From positions 1 through 45,007 of the forward strand of contig PAPY01000009.1 of the NCBI GenBank assembly GCA_002709565.1: 45,007 nucleotides of DNA, written 5' to 3'. Under the pieces are notes generated by a model. The model was given only the letters and a program-made list of their open reading frames with translations. It made no database searches and was not told where the DNA came from. Made by a program: the position numbers and the translations under genes. The stretch comes from Legionellales bacterium. Lineage in GTDB: Bacteria; Pseudomonadota; Gammaproteobacteria; UBA1113. Shown here piece by piece: positions 16,565 through 25,036 of the stretch (positions are counted from its first letter, which is position 1; each line of letters begins with the position of its first letter).

Positions 16565-17271
16565 AGCTTACTAATAATCACAAAGCCTCTGGGTTCATGG
16601 GTGCGGGTATCGACGGCTTTCATGGCGTGCCAGAGATCAAGCCCATTGACCCACACTGGTGGGTACATATAACGAGCGACATCAACAATGAGAAAACGAT
16701 TGGTGGTCGCATCATAAGCTGCTATTGGCGAAAACTGTCCGCCACCCTTCTCACCCATCGTGCGTCTATCAAAATTCACGATGACATAGCCTTTGCCCGT
16801 CTTAAGTGCATGCATAGCGCTTTCTTTGAATTCCTTGTAACTCGTGTCATTGGTACGGTACATTAAGGCTTTAACTGGGTAATCCCCTAGCATTTTTTCG
16901 AGTTCAGTCAGGTTGACCCCACGTTTATTGACGTTGGTGGGTGTGGTTATCTTTAATACCGCTGGGGTAAAGATATTGTTTTGTGTGTACATTTTATAGG
17001 GCGCATGGGCAGGTTCTGTAGGAGGGTCAACATTCAATGCATTGAGCGCGACAACCATACTGGCAACTCCTGAATACATGAGGTTCTGTTGAGTTTCGAT
17101 ATTCTCCATCAGCGGCCAAAAATCCGCTTTGTAGGTACTTTGCTGAAAGATTTCTTGGCCTTCTTTGCTATCGAGAGCGATTAAATTTTTGGGTAACTTA
17201 AGATTACCTGCCAATACCGGTAACGCAACTACACACAATAGACATCCAATGTACTGACTTATTCGTCTCAT
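16561..17271 (-). CDS. Exported phytochelatin-synthase-family protein lacking catalytic Cys and His
   Basis: A 236-residue protein with a signal peptide (MRRISQYIGCLLCVVALPVLA) and a papain-like phytochelatin synthase domain. Family blocks are clear: QQNLMYSGVASMVVALNAL, KGGGQFSPIAAYD, and LIVDVARYMYPPVWV followed by LWHAMKAVDTRT...RGFVIIS. In active enzymes the first reads YCG, the second GHFSPIGGY; here the Cys is Ser67 (TCA) and the His is Gln179 (CAG), while the third member, Asp197, is kept. Peptidase or transpeptidase activity is therefore unlikely, and a binding or scaffold role in the periplasm is possible. Its ATG overlaps the fadE stop (ATGA), so it is translationally coupled to fadE. 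Confidence 0.9.
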   Translation of the reverse strand: MRRISQYIGCLLCVVALPVLAGNLKLPKNLIALDSKEGQEIFQQSTYKADFWPLMENIETQQNLMYSGVASMVVALNALNVDPPTEPAHAPYKMYTQNNIFTPAVLKITTPTNVNKRGVNLTELEKMLGDYPVKALMYRTNDTSYKEFKESAMHALKTGKGYVIVNFDRRTMGEKGGGQFSPIAAYDATTNRFLIVDVARYMYPPVWVNGLDLWHAMKAVDTRTHEPRGFVIISKL

Positions 17272-19754
17272 GTCCCTACCACCGTTGATTGGCTGCTATG
17301 ATGATGTGCTGTTTGACTGGCCGCGCCATGTTGCAGATCAGCCGTATCAAAATCATCTACTGCAATAACTTCTTGACGCAGTGCTTCGACCCGCCGTAAC
17401 AGGCTCGCATCTTTCGTCTCAATGATTTTTTTGTCAACCGCTGCATTAACCAATTCTACAAAATTGTTACCGCTAATTTCACCAGCTTTGCGCGCTTGAT
17501 TAAGGCGTTTTTCTAGTGGTTCAATATCAATGACCTGCTTCAACGTCTCTTCCATTTGCCCAACGGGATTAGACTCCTCTGCCGTCATGTAAGCAATATC
17601 AATAATACGTTGTCGGGTGTCCGTTGGGGCAATCATCAAACGTGCGACCTTCTTACTTAACCGGTCACTTGGCCCCTTCGCATGACGACCCAAAGGCAAC
17701 AACAACCCTCGCAATAACATTGCAACGACTCTATTCGGGAAGTTTGCTAGTACCCCGTCCATTTGATCTTGAATTTGTTTGATAATATATTGGCACGTCC
17801 AATGTACTACGGGTAAATCTGCTTCAGGCTCACCATTATCCACATGACGTTTGATAACCGCAGAGCCTAAGTACAACATGCTGAGAATATCCCCTAAGCG
17901 ACCAGAGATACATTCTTTGCGCTTTAGGTCGCCCCCCATGACCAACATGGACATGTCTGCCAGCAAGGCAAAGGCAGAACTATAACGAGTAAATTGTTGC
18001 ATGTAGCGTTTTAATACCCGCTTGCCTGGCACGCCAGCAATGAAACCACCGGTTAATCCCAGTAATAATGAACGGAAAATATTACTGATGGTAAAACCAA
18101 CATGACCAAAGAAGGCTTTATCAAACGCCGCCACAGCCCCCTCTTTGTCTGTTAAATTTGCGGCTTGCATCTCAGCAAAAACATGGGGATGACAACGCAC
18201 AGCGCCTTGACCAAAGATAATCAAGCAGCGGGTCAGAATATTTGCCCCTTCTACCGTGATGCTGATAGGAATACTCTGGTAACCGCGACCAAGGTAATTA
18301 CGAGGACCCATGCAAATTGCCTTTCCGCCATGAATATCACTGGCATCATTACCAACAACACGGCACATCTCAGTTGCGTGGTATTTCACGATTGCCGACG
18401 CCACTGAAGGCTTTGCCCCTTGGTCAATTAAGCCTACTGTCATGATTCTTGCAGCGTCGGAAATATAAAGATAACCCGCCATGCGTGCGAGTACTTCTTG
18501 AATACCTTCAAAGCGGCCAATGCTCAAATTAAATTGTTTGCGGATCCGGCTATAGGCACCGCTAGAGGCTAAACCAATCTTCGCGCCACCAATTGATGCT
18601 GCCGGCAACGAGATAGCCCGGCCGATGGACAAACATTCCATCAGCATACGCCAGCCTTGGCCTGCCATTTCAGGCCCACCAATAATCCAGTCAATGGGAA
18701 TAAAAACATCTTTACCTTGGGTTGGTCCATTCTGGAAAACCGCATTGGCGGGAAAATGCCGCCGCCCAGTCACCACACCCGGAGTATTGGTAGGAATCAA
18801 GGCACAAGTAATGCCGATATTGTCTTCCTCACCCAATAAATGTTGTGGGTCAAATAGTTTAAAAGCCAAACCTAATACCGTCGCTACCGGCGCAAGGGTA
18901 ATGTAACGCTTATTCCAGTTGAGTTTAATACCGAGAGTTTCTTTGCCTTCAAACATGCCGTTGCAGACAATCCCTGTATCGGTCATCGCCCCCGCATCAG
19001 AGCCTGCATCAGGCCCCGTTAACGCAAAACACGGGACTTCTTCACCCCGCGCCAGACGTGGCAGGTAATAGGCTTTTTGTTTGTCGGTACCGTATTTCAC
19101 GAGTAATTCTGCAGGACCGAGAGAATTAGGCACATTGACGGTTGTACCCAAAGTCACACTCACACTATAAAGCTTGGTGAGAATTTGCGAATGAGCATAT
19201 TCCGAAAAACCTTTACCACCAAATTCTTTTGGCATGACCAGGGCAAAGAAACCATGTTCTCGAATGAATTGCCAAGTACTCTCTGGCAACCGCGCTTGAT
19301 TGTGGGTAATTTCCCAATCATCAGTCATACGGCATAATTCTTCGACTGGACCATCAATAAAAGCTTGTTCTTCTTCGGTTAATTGACTGGGTGGCATGGC
19401 CAACAAGGCTTCCCAATTAGGTTTACCCGAAAATACTTCTCCGTCCCAACTAACCGTACCTGCCTCTAGGGCTTCACGTTCAGTACTGGACATGCTTGGC
19501 ATGGTTTTGCGGTATAGGCTTAAGATTGGCCCACTGATAAAACGCTGGCGAAACGGTTTGATAGTGAATGGCACAATAGCAATGAGGAAAATCAACCAGA
19601 GCAAACTCTTCGTGACATAACCAAAAGGGCTGTAGAGGGTAAATACTGCCAGAGTAATGGCGGCACCAATACTCCAGACTAACAAGGATGCACGTTTATA
19701 ACTTAAACCTGCAAGACACACGATTAAAAAAGCAACCCAAAGTACAGCTGTCAC
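17268..19754 (-). CDS. fadE: Acyl-CoA dehydrogenase FadE
   Basis: 828 residues, the long FadE type (E. coli 814) that catalyses the first step of fatty-acid beta-oxidation. The N-terminus has two to three hydrophobic helices (about 1-65), then RKTMPSMSSTEREALEAGTV. The acyl-CoA dehydrogenase core has VPNSLGPAELLVKYGT, CFALTGPDAGSDAGAM, and TVEGANILTRCLIIFGQGAV; a C-terminal DUF1974-type domain follows. The GTG start at 19754 is supported by GAGGAG 6 nt upstream. It lies in a minus-strand run with a hydrolase, two membrane or exported proteins and the downstream phytochelatin-synthase-like gene, overlapping the latter by 4 nt. With fadD at 9.7 kb it gives fatty-acid catabolism. Confidence 0.95.
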   Translation of the reverse strand: MTAVLWVAFLIVCLAGLSYKRASLLVWSIGAAITLAVFTLYSPFGYVTKSLLWLIFLIAIVPFTIKPFRQRFISGPILSLYRKTMPSMSSTEREALEAGTVSWDGEVFSGKPNWEALLAMPPSQLTEEEQAFIDGPVEELCRMTDDWEITHNQARLPESTWQFIREHGFFALVMPKEFGGKGFSEYAHSQILTKLYSVSVTLGTTVNVPNSLGPAELLVKYGTDKQKAYYLPRLARGEEVPCFALTGPDAGSDAGAMTDTGIVCNGMFEGKETLGIKLNWNKRYITLAPVATVLGLAFKLFDPQHLLGEEDNIGITCALIPTNTPGVVTGRRHFPANAVFQNGPTQGKDVFIPIDWIIGGPEMAGQGWRMLMECLSIGRAISLPAASIGGAKIGLASSGAYSRIRKQFNLSIGRFEGIQEVLARMAGYLYISDAARIMTVGLIDQGAKPSVASAIVKYHATEMCRVVGNDASDIHGGKAICMGPRNYLGRGYQSIPISITVEGANILTRCLIIFGQGAVRCHPHVFAEMQAANLTDKEGAVAAFDKAFFGHVGFTISNIFRSLLLGLTGGFIAGVPGKRVLKRYMQQFTRYSSAFALLADMSMLVMGGDLKRKECISGRLGDILSMLYLGSAVIKRHVDNGEPEADLPVVHWTCQYIIKQIQDQMDGVLANFPNRVVAMLLRGLLLPLGRHAKGPSDRLSKKVARLMIAPTDTRQRIIDIAYMTAEESNPVGQMEETLKQVIDIEPLEKRLNQARKAGEISGNNFVELVNAAVDKKIIETKDASLLRRVEALRQEVIAVDDFDTADLQHGAASQTAHHHSSQSTVVGT

Positions 19755-19782
19755 TGTTCACTCCTCTATAAAAAAACGAAAA

Positions 19783-20157
19783 CTAACCCACCGAGCTAGC
19801 ATACACTTGGTCATTGTTAGACGTACAGCCTAAGCAGCGGAAGAAAGTCGCATTGACGGGATCCACTACCATCTTTTGCCCAGCGTCGCCGACATTACCG
19901 CCTAAAATACTAAAAGGCAAACTGACAACAAATAAGGCTGAGGAAAAAATAGTCCCCGCCGCCATCAATGGCCGCCCCGCCACCACGTCTGCCATCATAT
20001 ACAGATCCGAAGGTGCCTGTGACGCTTGCAGTTGCGCATCTTGGTAATTCATCAAGGTGTTGTCAAACGTATCGGCGTCAGCGACCGTCACCACGAAAGC
20101 GGCCATAGCTACTACAGCTAACAACCGATACAGGAGAGATTGGAATTGCTTGATCAT
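19783..20157 (-). CDS. Small exported protein upstream of fadE
   Basis: A 124-residue protein with an N-terminal signal (hydrophobic residues about 8-28, Ala-Asp-Ala end). The block DVVAGRPLMAAGTIFSSALFVVSLPFSILGGNVGDA followed by VDPVNATFFRCLGC resembles a short gammaproteobacterial family often labelled multidrug transporter by annotation transfer. A protein this small with one hydrophobic hairpin is unlikely to be a pump. Ribosome site AAGGA 6 nt before the ATG. It sits 58 nt after the hydrolase gene and 28 nt before fadE, so it is probably cotranscribed with them. Confidence 0.75.
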   Translation of the reverse strand: MIKQFQSLLYRLLAVVAMAAFVVTVADADTFDNTLMNYQDAQLQASQAPSDLYMMADVVAGRPLMAAGTIFSSALFVVSLPFSILGGNVGDAGQKMVVDPVNATFFRCLGCTSNNDQVYASSVG

Positions 20158-20215
20158 TGTCCATCCTTGTTAAGGTTTGTAACTTATTGATGATAGCATA
20201 TCAGCAGCATTCCGC

Positions 20216-21040
20216 TTACTTTTGCGAGCAGAGTTGCTCAATCACATGCTTAATCTGTTCGGCCGTATACTCAGGATACTCAAACGGAAACAAATGTCCC
20301 CCACGAACTTGATGCAGCGCCATTGGTAATTTGCGCGCCATGTTTTTGGCGTCCCCAGCCTGAATAACATGACTATGCTCACCATAGAGTAACGCTGCGG
20401 GCACTTTAAGCCGGGTACGGTAACGATAAAGATTATGGGGAAAGGTTTGGTATATTTTATACTCAATATCCCGCTCGAAACGTAGACACACCCCCTCCTC
20501 ATCATGGGCCATGCCATAGTTAACATAATCCCACAGACAGTCCGTATCAAAATCTGCAAATACGGTTTTTTCTCGCAGATACTCAAACGCAGCCTCCGGC
20601 GTTGGCCAATGCTGGCGTCGGGTTTGGGTTCTGCCCGCGGGACTGACTTTGTCCATAAAGCCAAACAACTTCAGCGCTTTGATAACATGGGACTTAAAGC
20701 GGCCATAGACCGGCGAGTCCAACAGAATAATGGCACTGAATAAATCAGGCCGGTACACCGCCGCCAAGAAGGTCAGCACCCCACCCAGGGAATGTCCGAC
20801 ACCAATCACAGGTACACAAAAATGTGTCTCAAGATGATGGAGCAATTGCTTGACCAGTAATTTCCAATTTTCAGTGACTGGATAAGCATCATCGTGACCT
20901 AGCGTATCAATATAGTCTACATGATACTCATCACCTAGGGCGCGAAACAATTTGCTGTAACACGGGGCTGGAAACCCATTAGCATGGGCAAAATGAATGG
21001 TTGTTGCTGGCTTCAACTCACGCCTCAGTTGTACTCTCAC
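20216..21040 (-). CDS. Alpha/beta-fold hydrolase
   Basis: A 274-residue cytosolic hydrolase. It has the oxyanion region HFAHANGFPAPCYSKLF, the nucleophile elbow GVGHSLGGVL (Ser84) and a C-terminal catalytic His in GGHLFPFEYPE (His249). The acid is probably Asp in the strand around LLYGEHSHVIQAGD. HANGFPA proteins of this type occur across Proteobacteria as esterase- or lipase-like hydrolases without known substrates. The start is GTG at 21040, overlapping the upstream DUF1189 gene by 23 nt, so coupling is likely. Its neighbours (fadE) suggest work on an acyl ester or thioester, but that is inference. Confidence 0.85.
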   Translation of the reverse strand: MRVQLRRELKPATTIHFAHANGFPAPCYSKLFRALGDEYHVDYIDTLGHDDAYPVTENWKLLVKQLLHHLETHFCVPVIGVGHSLGGVLTFLAAVYRPDLFSAIILLDSPVYGRFKSHVIKALKLFGFMDKVSPAGRTQTRRQHWPTPEAAFEYLREKTVFADFDTDCLWDYVNYGMAHDEEGVCLRFERDIEYKIYQTFPHNLYRYRTRLKVPAALLYGEHSHVIQAGDAKNMARKLPMALHQVRGGHLFPFEYPEYTAEQIKHVIEQLCSQK

Positions 21041-21824
21041 TCTTGGCAGCTACCTTATTGGCTCGCAAGCCAAAAATCAAGTAACCCATGGTCAACAGGA
21101 AGTACAATGTGTATTGGTAAGGGAATGACACCATCATCAACTCCAATACGGTCCCAATCAGGATTGCTGGTGTTACCGCAATCACTGACAAGCGCAGGAT
21201 AGGCACATAGTCCAGCGGGCTTTTGATGAAGACATTGAAGAATAAACCCAACAAACCATAGACCAATGCTTGAATGATGCGGTAAATAAAAGCACCAATC
21301 AAACAAATGGGAAACACCAGTAGGATCAATATGAATTTTAAATTCCCCAACCAAGACTTCATCATCTCATGGTTAACTTCAATACTCATATCCTGTGGAA
21401 ATTGGTAAAAGCGGGTTTCGTAGTCGTTTTTATAATACAGCACGCCTTGCTTCATTATCAAAACACGGGCTGCCGTATTCTCTAAATTGGTATGCTGACC
21501 ACTGGTATCGAAGATAATCACTGGACGGCCCGTTGTCTCATCGACGATGTTGTAAGGCACAGGCGCTGAAATAGAAAGCTCGCCATTCTCCACTGTCATT
21601 TTGCTCGGGAATTCATTTATCAAACTGTGAACGGGGCCATTAATCAATTTATCTGCGATGTAATTGTATTGGACAGTCAATGGGATCCAGCAAATTGCCA
21701 AAACAATGAAGAGATACAAAAAGCAGGTACCGCGCCAATTCTGTCCGACATCCTGGTACAAAGACTTTGAGTAAAAACTCATATACAGTGGCCGTAATAA
21801 ACCGAAGCGACGCTGTCCTGACAT
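21018..21824 (-). CDS. DUF1189-family membrane protein
   Basis: 268 residues from the ATG at 21824 (AAGGA 7 nt upstream; a GTG five codons earlier is less likely). One transmembrane helix near 30-50 is followed by an extracytoplasmic domain of about 110 residues (with VDETTGRPVIIFDTSG), then a cluster of four to five helices (about 165-260). This one-plus-four arrangement and the GRPVIIFDTSG-type block match DUF1189, whose function is unknown. It begins the run that leads through the hydrolase to fadE. Confidence 0.8.
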   Translation of the reverse strand: MSGQRRFGLLRPLYMSFYSKSLYQDVGQNWRGTCFLYLFIVLAICWIPLTVQYNYIADKLINGPVHSLINEFPSKMTVENGELSISAPVPYNIVDETTGRPVIIFDTSGQHTNLENTAARVLIMKQGVLYYKNDYETRFYQFPQDMSIEVNHEMMKSWLGNLKFILILLVFPICLIGAFIYRIIQALVYGLLGLFFNVFIKSPLDYVPILRLSVIAVTPAILIGTVLELMMVSFPYQYTLYFLLTMGYLIFGLRANKVAAKSESTTEA

Positions 21825-21957
21825 AGTTATTTCCTTCACTTGCTATTGCCTAAGTATTGTTGAGACTAGGCGATGATGCAAATGAATCGTGGAATTTTTG
21901 CTAAACAATAAGTAATTCACTTTATCTAATCCATGTAACCTATTGATTTATATGACA

Positions 21958-21983
21958 AAAGGAGCCTGAACCCAGGCTCCTTT
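21958..21983 (-). terminator. Terminator of the 249-aa exported protein gene
   Basis: An 11-bp perfect stem, AAAGGAGCCTG / CAGGCTCCTTT, with a 4-nt loop, ends in TTTT on the minus strand. It sits just past the stop codon at 21992 and separates this gene from the DUF1189-fadE run. Confidence 0.85.
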
Positions 21984-21991
21984 AACAACAA

Positions 21992-22741
21992 TTACTGAGG
22001 ATTTGCGACAGTTGAAGCAATCACCACATACGCATTGAGGGTAATTTTTTGGCTCACTGAGGTGTTTGCACGGGGTGCTTGGCGTGCGGCAACCATGTAT
22101 TTAGCGGCCTGTGCGGGCCCAGCAGCCCCCATCATTCCAGCATTTGCGTCCATCATAGGGAAGTCACCCTCACCCACCACTAAACGATTGACATAAAAAT
22201 GCTCTTCCGTGTAAACATTATCCAGTCGGTCGACTTCTTTTTTGACTTTAGCGTAGATCTTGTCCCGTAATTTATCTTTCGTTGCCTGAACATCGGCATC
22301 ACTGGGGCTGAAATCAATATTTTGGATCTCATATTTTACCCCGGGTTTACTGAGCTTCTTAGCATCATCACGCAAATTAGCCAGTTGTGCTTGCGGCAAA
22401 CGAGCCTCAGCGACGATAGTCACCCGCTCTAGATCAGATTGGTCTTTGCTGCGATTAAATTGGGTAATACGCCATTTACCGGCAGCAGAGAGTTGTTTTA
22501 AATTTGCTAAAACATCGCTTTGTAATTTCGCCGCATCTGCTTGTTGTAGACTGCCATTGACAACAACAGACACATTCGCAGTATCCGTGCTTACCCACTC
22601 ATCCATACTAGTGGTGTATACAATGCTGTTTAAGCGAGGATATTGGCCGACATCTTTTACTAGGCTAGGACTTGCTGCCAAACTCATGATGGGTAGGCTC
22701 AATGAGGCTAGTATCACAATTACTGTCTTCTTTATGCGCAT
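21992..22741 (-). CDS. Exported protein of unknown function (249 aa)
   Basis: It starts with a signal peptide (MRIKKTVIVILASLSLPIMSLA) and the mature part is mainly alpha/beta. The segment ANVSVVVNGSLQQADAAKLQSDVLANLKQL and the following beta strands (WRITQFNRSKDQ, LERVTIVAEARLPQAQL) suggest a periplasmic domain reminiscent of SIMPL/DUF541 proteins, but the match is weak. A C-terminal Met/Ala/Gly-rich stretch precedes KITLNAYVVIAS. The start at 22741 is set by GAGGAG 8 nt upstream. Monocistronic, with its own terminator. Confidence 0.75.
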   Translation of the reverse strand: MRIKKTVIVILASLSLPIMSLAASPSLVKDVGQYPRLNSIVYTTSMDEWVSTDTANVSVVVNGSLQQADAAKLQSDVLANLKQLSAAGKWRITQFNRSKDQSDLERVTIVAEARLPQAQLANLRDDAKKLSKPGVKYEIQNIDFSPSDADVQATKDKLRDKIYAKVKKEVDRLDNVYTEEHFYVNRLVVGEGDFPMMDANAGMMGAAGPAQAAKYMVAARQAPRANTSVSQKITLNAYVVIASTVANPQ

Positions 22742-22853
22742 ATGGTGTTCTCCTCTATCGAATAAGCCCCTACCATAGCATATTAGAGCCATTTACATCG
22801 AGAATATTTCTGCTACCCTTGTCCAGTTTAACAATTCACAAGGTGTACCATTT

Positions 22854-23948
22854 ATGTTCAGTCCCAGTGGCGGTAAGGTGAATACCAGCCTCACCGAAAT
22901 CAGTGATATGTTCAATGCCCTCGAGGCCCTTGAGTTTGGCGATTTACACTTTAAATATGATCCTGACACCCAGCTCAAAGCGATCATCGCTATCCATGAT
23001 ACCAGCCTCGGTCCTGCTTTGGGGGGCTGCCGCTTTATCGAGTACCCTAACTCTGACTCCGCTATCATCGATGCGATGCGTTTAGCCCGTGGAATGAGTT
23101 ATAAAGCAGCCATTAGCGATTTAGATCACGGTGGTGGTAAATCTGTCATCATTCAACCACCTGAGATTAAGGACCGCCGAGCACTGTTTGAAGCGTTTGG
23201 TCGTTTTGTCGAAGAGTTGGGTGGTCGATACATTACTGCTAAAGACAGCGGCACCACCTTAGAGGATATGGATATTATTGCCACCCAGACTCAATACGTC
23301 GCTTCTACCAGTGATATGAAACAACCCAATAGCGACCCGTCTCCGTACACCTCTCTCGGGGTATTACGCGGTATTGAAGCCGCGGTAAAGTTCAAACTGG
23401 GCCGCGACAATTTAGAAGGCGTACATGTGGCAATTCAAGGGGTAGGCCATGTTGGTCATCACCTCGCCCAAGAGCTGCACATGAAAGGCGCGAAGTTAAC
23501 GGTGTGTGATACAGTAGAAGAACACGTACAGCGTTGTGTTGATGACTTTGTTGCGACCCCTGTGAATAATGAAGAAATTTTTGCGGTTGATTGCGATGTA
23601 TTTGCACCCTGTGCATTGGGAGCAATCATTAACGACAAAACCATAGCCCAGCTTAAAGCCGACATTGTCTGTGGTTCTTCCAATAATCAATTGGCGGAAC
23701 AGCGTCATGGTCGCGAGTTACAAGAGAAGGGCATACTCTATGCCCCGGATTATCTCGTCAACTCGGGGGGATTAATTCATGCTGTTGGTCGTTACGATGG
23801 GATCCCTGATGAAGTCAGCGATCAAAAGATTTTAAATATCTATGACGGCTGTCTAGAGATCTTCGAACGGGCTAAAACCGCCGGCGAAGCAACTTGCGAC
23901 ATTATTGATACCATCGCCAAAGAGCGCTTATACCGCAAAAATGCTTAA
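22854..23948 (+). CDS. ldh: Leucine dehydrogenase (Glu/Leu/Phe/Val family)
   Basis: A 364-residue NAD-dependent amino-acid dehydrogenase that deaminates Leu, Val and Ile to 2-oxoacids. The substrate-domain block AIHDTSLGPALGG and the two key lysines, Lys84 (MSYKAAIS) and Lys96 (HGGGKSV), match Bacillus leucine dehydrogenase. The NAD site is IQGVGHVGHHLA. CGSSNNQLAE and PDYLVNSGGLI are also typical. AAGGTG lies 8 nt before the ATG. It starts an operon and is followed after 11 nt by the E1 alpha gene, so it supplies the substrates of the dehydrogenase complex encoded next. Confidence 0.92.
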   Translation: MFSPSGGKVNTSLTEISDMFNALEALEFGDLHFKYDPDTQLKAIIAIHDTSLGPALGGCRFIEYPNSDSAIIDAMRLARGMSYKAAISDLDHGGGKSVIIQPPEIKDRRALFEAFGRFVEELGGRYITAKDSGTTLEDMDIIATQTQYVASTSDMKQPNSDPSPYTSLGVLRGIEAAVKFKLGRDNLEGVHVAIQGVGHVGHHLAQELHMKGAKLTVCDTVEEHVQRCVDDFVATPVNNEEIFAVDCDVFAPCALGAIINDKTIAQLKADIVCGSSNNQLAEQRHGRELQEKGILYAPDYLVNSGGLIHAVGRYDGIPDEVSDQKILNIYDGCLEIFERAKTAGEATCDIIDTIAKERLYRKNA

Positions 23949-23959
23949 GGAGAACAATA

Positions 23960-25036
23960 ATGACTGAAGTAGCACGATTTAGCATTCAGCATACACAATT
24001 TCTTGACGAAAACGGCAACCCTACCCAAGCCTTACCGGCTTTTTGTGATAATCACGAATTGCTCGTACACCTATACCGCACCATGTTTCACACCCGCGCA
24101 TTTGATGACAAAGCCATCAAACTGCAACGTACCGGCAAGATGGGCGGCACCTACGCCAGTAGTTTAGGGCAAGAAGCTATTTTTGTCGGTTATGGCAGCG
24201 CCATGCAAGAGACCGATGTACTGGTCCCCTACTACCGAGATTATGGTGCAATGTTCCAGCGCGGTATTACCATGGTGGATATTTTGCGCTACTGGGGTGG
24301 TGACGAGCAAGGAAATCATTTTGCTGCCAAAGAAGACTTCCCTATTTGCGTGCCCATTGCGTCGCAATGTTTGCATGCTGCCGGTGTGGCGAAAGCCTTC
24401 CAATACCGCAAACAATCCCGCGCGGTGGTTGTGACTATCGGTGATGGTGGTACCTCAGAAGGTGATTTTTACGAAGCATTAAACGTCGCCGGCGATTGGA
24501 AGTTACCGGTTGTTTTTGTCATCAATAATAACCAATGGGCAATCTCCGTCCCTCGCGCAGCCCAAACTGGCGCCGAAACCCTCGCCCAAAAAGCCATTGC
24601 GGCCGGCATCACTGGTGAGCAAGTCGATGGTAATGATGTCATTGCCATGCGTCATGTGGCTGACCGTGCATTGGAACGCGCACGTAATGGTGAAGGACCA
24701 ACAGTCATTGAAGCAATGACTTACCGTCTCTGTGACCATACGACCAGTGATGACGCTAAACGCTACGTCAATGCTAGTGACTTAGAGGCTGCTTGGGCCA
24801 AAGAGCCGCTTGTGCGTCTGCGACACTACTTAGCCGCCCAGGGTTTGTGGGATGACACGCAAGAAGAACAATTACGTCTAGATTGCCGTGAACAAATTGA
24901 GGCTGCAGTGCAAGAATACATAAACACACCCACCCAACCCATCTCCAGTATGTTTGATTATCATTACGCTGAATTACCTTTAGAGTTAGCACGACAACGC
25001 CATGAAGCGGTTGAATTGGGAGGCGAACATGACTGA
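23960..25036 (+). CDS. bkdA1: 2-oxoacid dehydrogenase E1 component, alpha subunit (branched-chain type)
   Basis: A 358-residue TPP-dependent decarboxylase subunit. TPP-binding motif: GDGGTSEGDFYEALN (about 161-175) through VINNNQWAIS. The phosphorylation-loop-like region CDHTTSDDAKRY is present. The SLGQEAIFVGYGSAM block marks the E1 alpha family; branched-chain assignment rests on the leucine dehydrogenase upstream. It overlaps the E1 beta gene by 8 nt. A pyruvate dehydrogenase role cannot be excluded from sequence alone. Confidence 0.88.
   Translation: MTEVARFSIQHTQFLDENGNPTQALPAFCDNHELLVHLYRTMFHTRAFDDKAIKLQRTGKMGGTYASSLGQEAIFVGYGSAMQETDVLVPYYRDYGAMFQRGITMVDILRYWGGDEQGNHFAAKEDFPICVPIASQCLHAAGVAKAFQYRKQSRAVVVTIGDGGTSEGDFYEALNVAGDWKLPVVFVINNNQWAISVPRAAQTGAETLAQKAIAAGITGEQVDGNDVIAMRHVADRALERARNGEGPTVIEAMTYRLCDHTTSDDAKRYVNASDLEAAWAKEPLVRLRHYLAAQGLWDDTQEEQLRLDCREQIEAAVQEYINTPTQPISSMFDYHYAELPLELARQRHEAVELGGEHD

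Noticed and set aside
19783-20157. Multidrug transporter label for the 124-aa exported protein
   Set aside because: It is too small, with one signal and one short hydrophobic segment; the label seems to come from annotation transfer.
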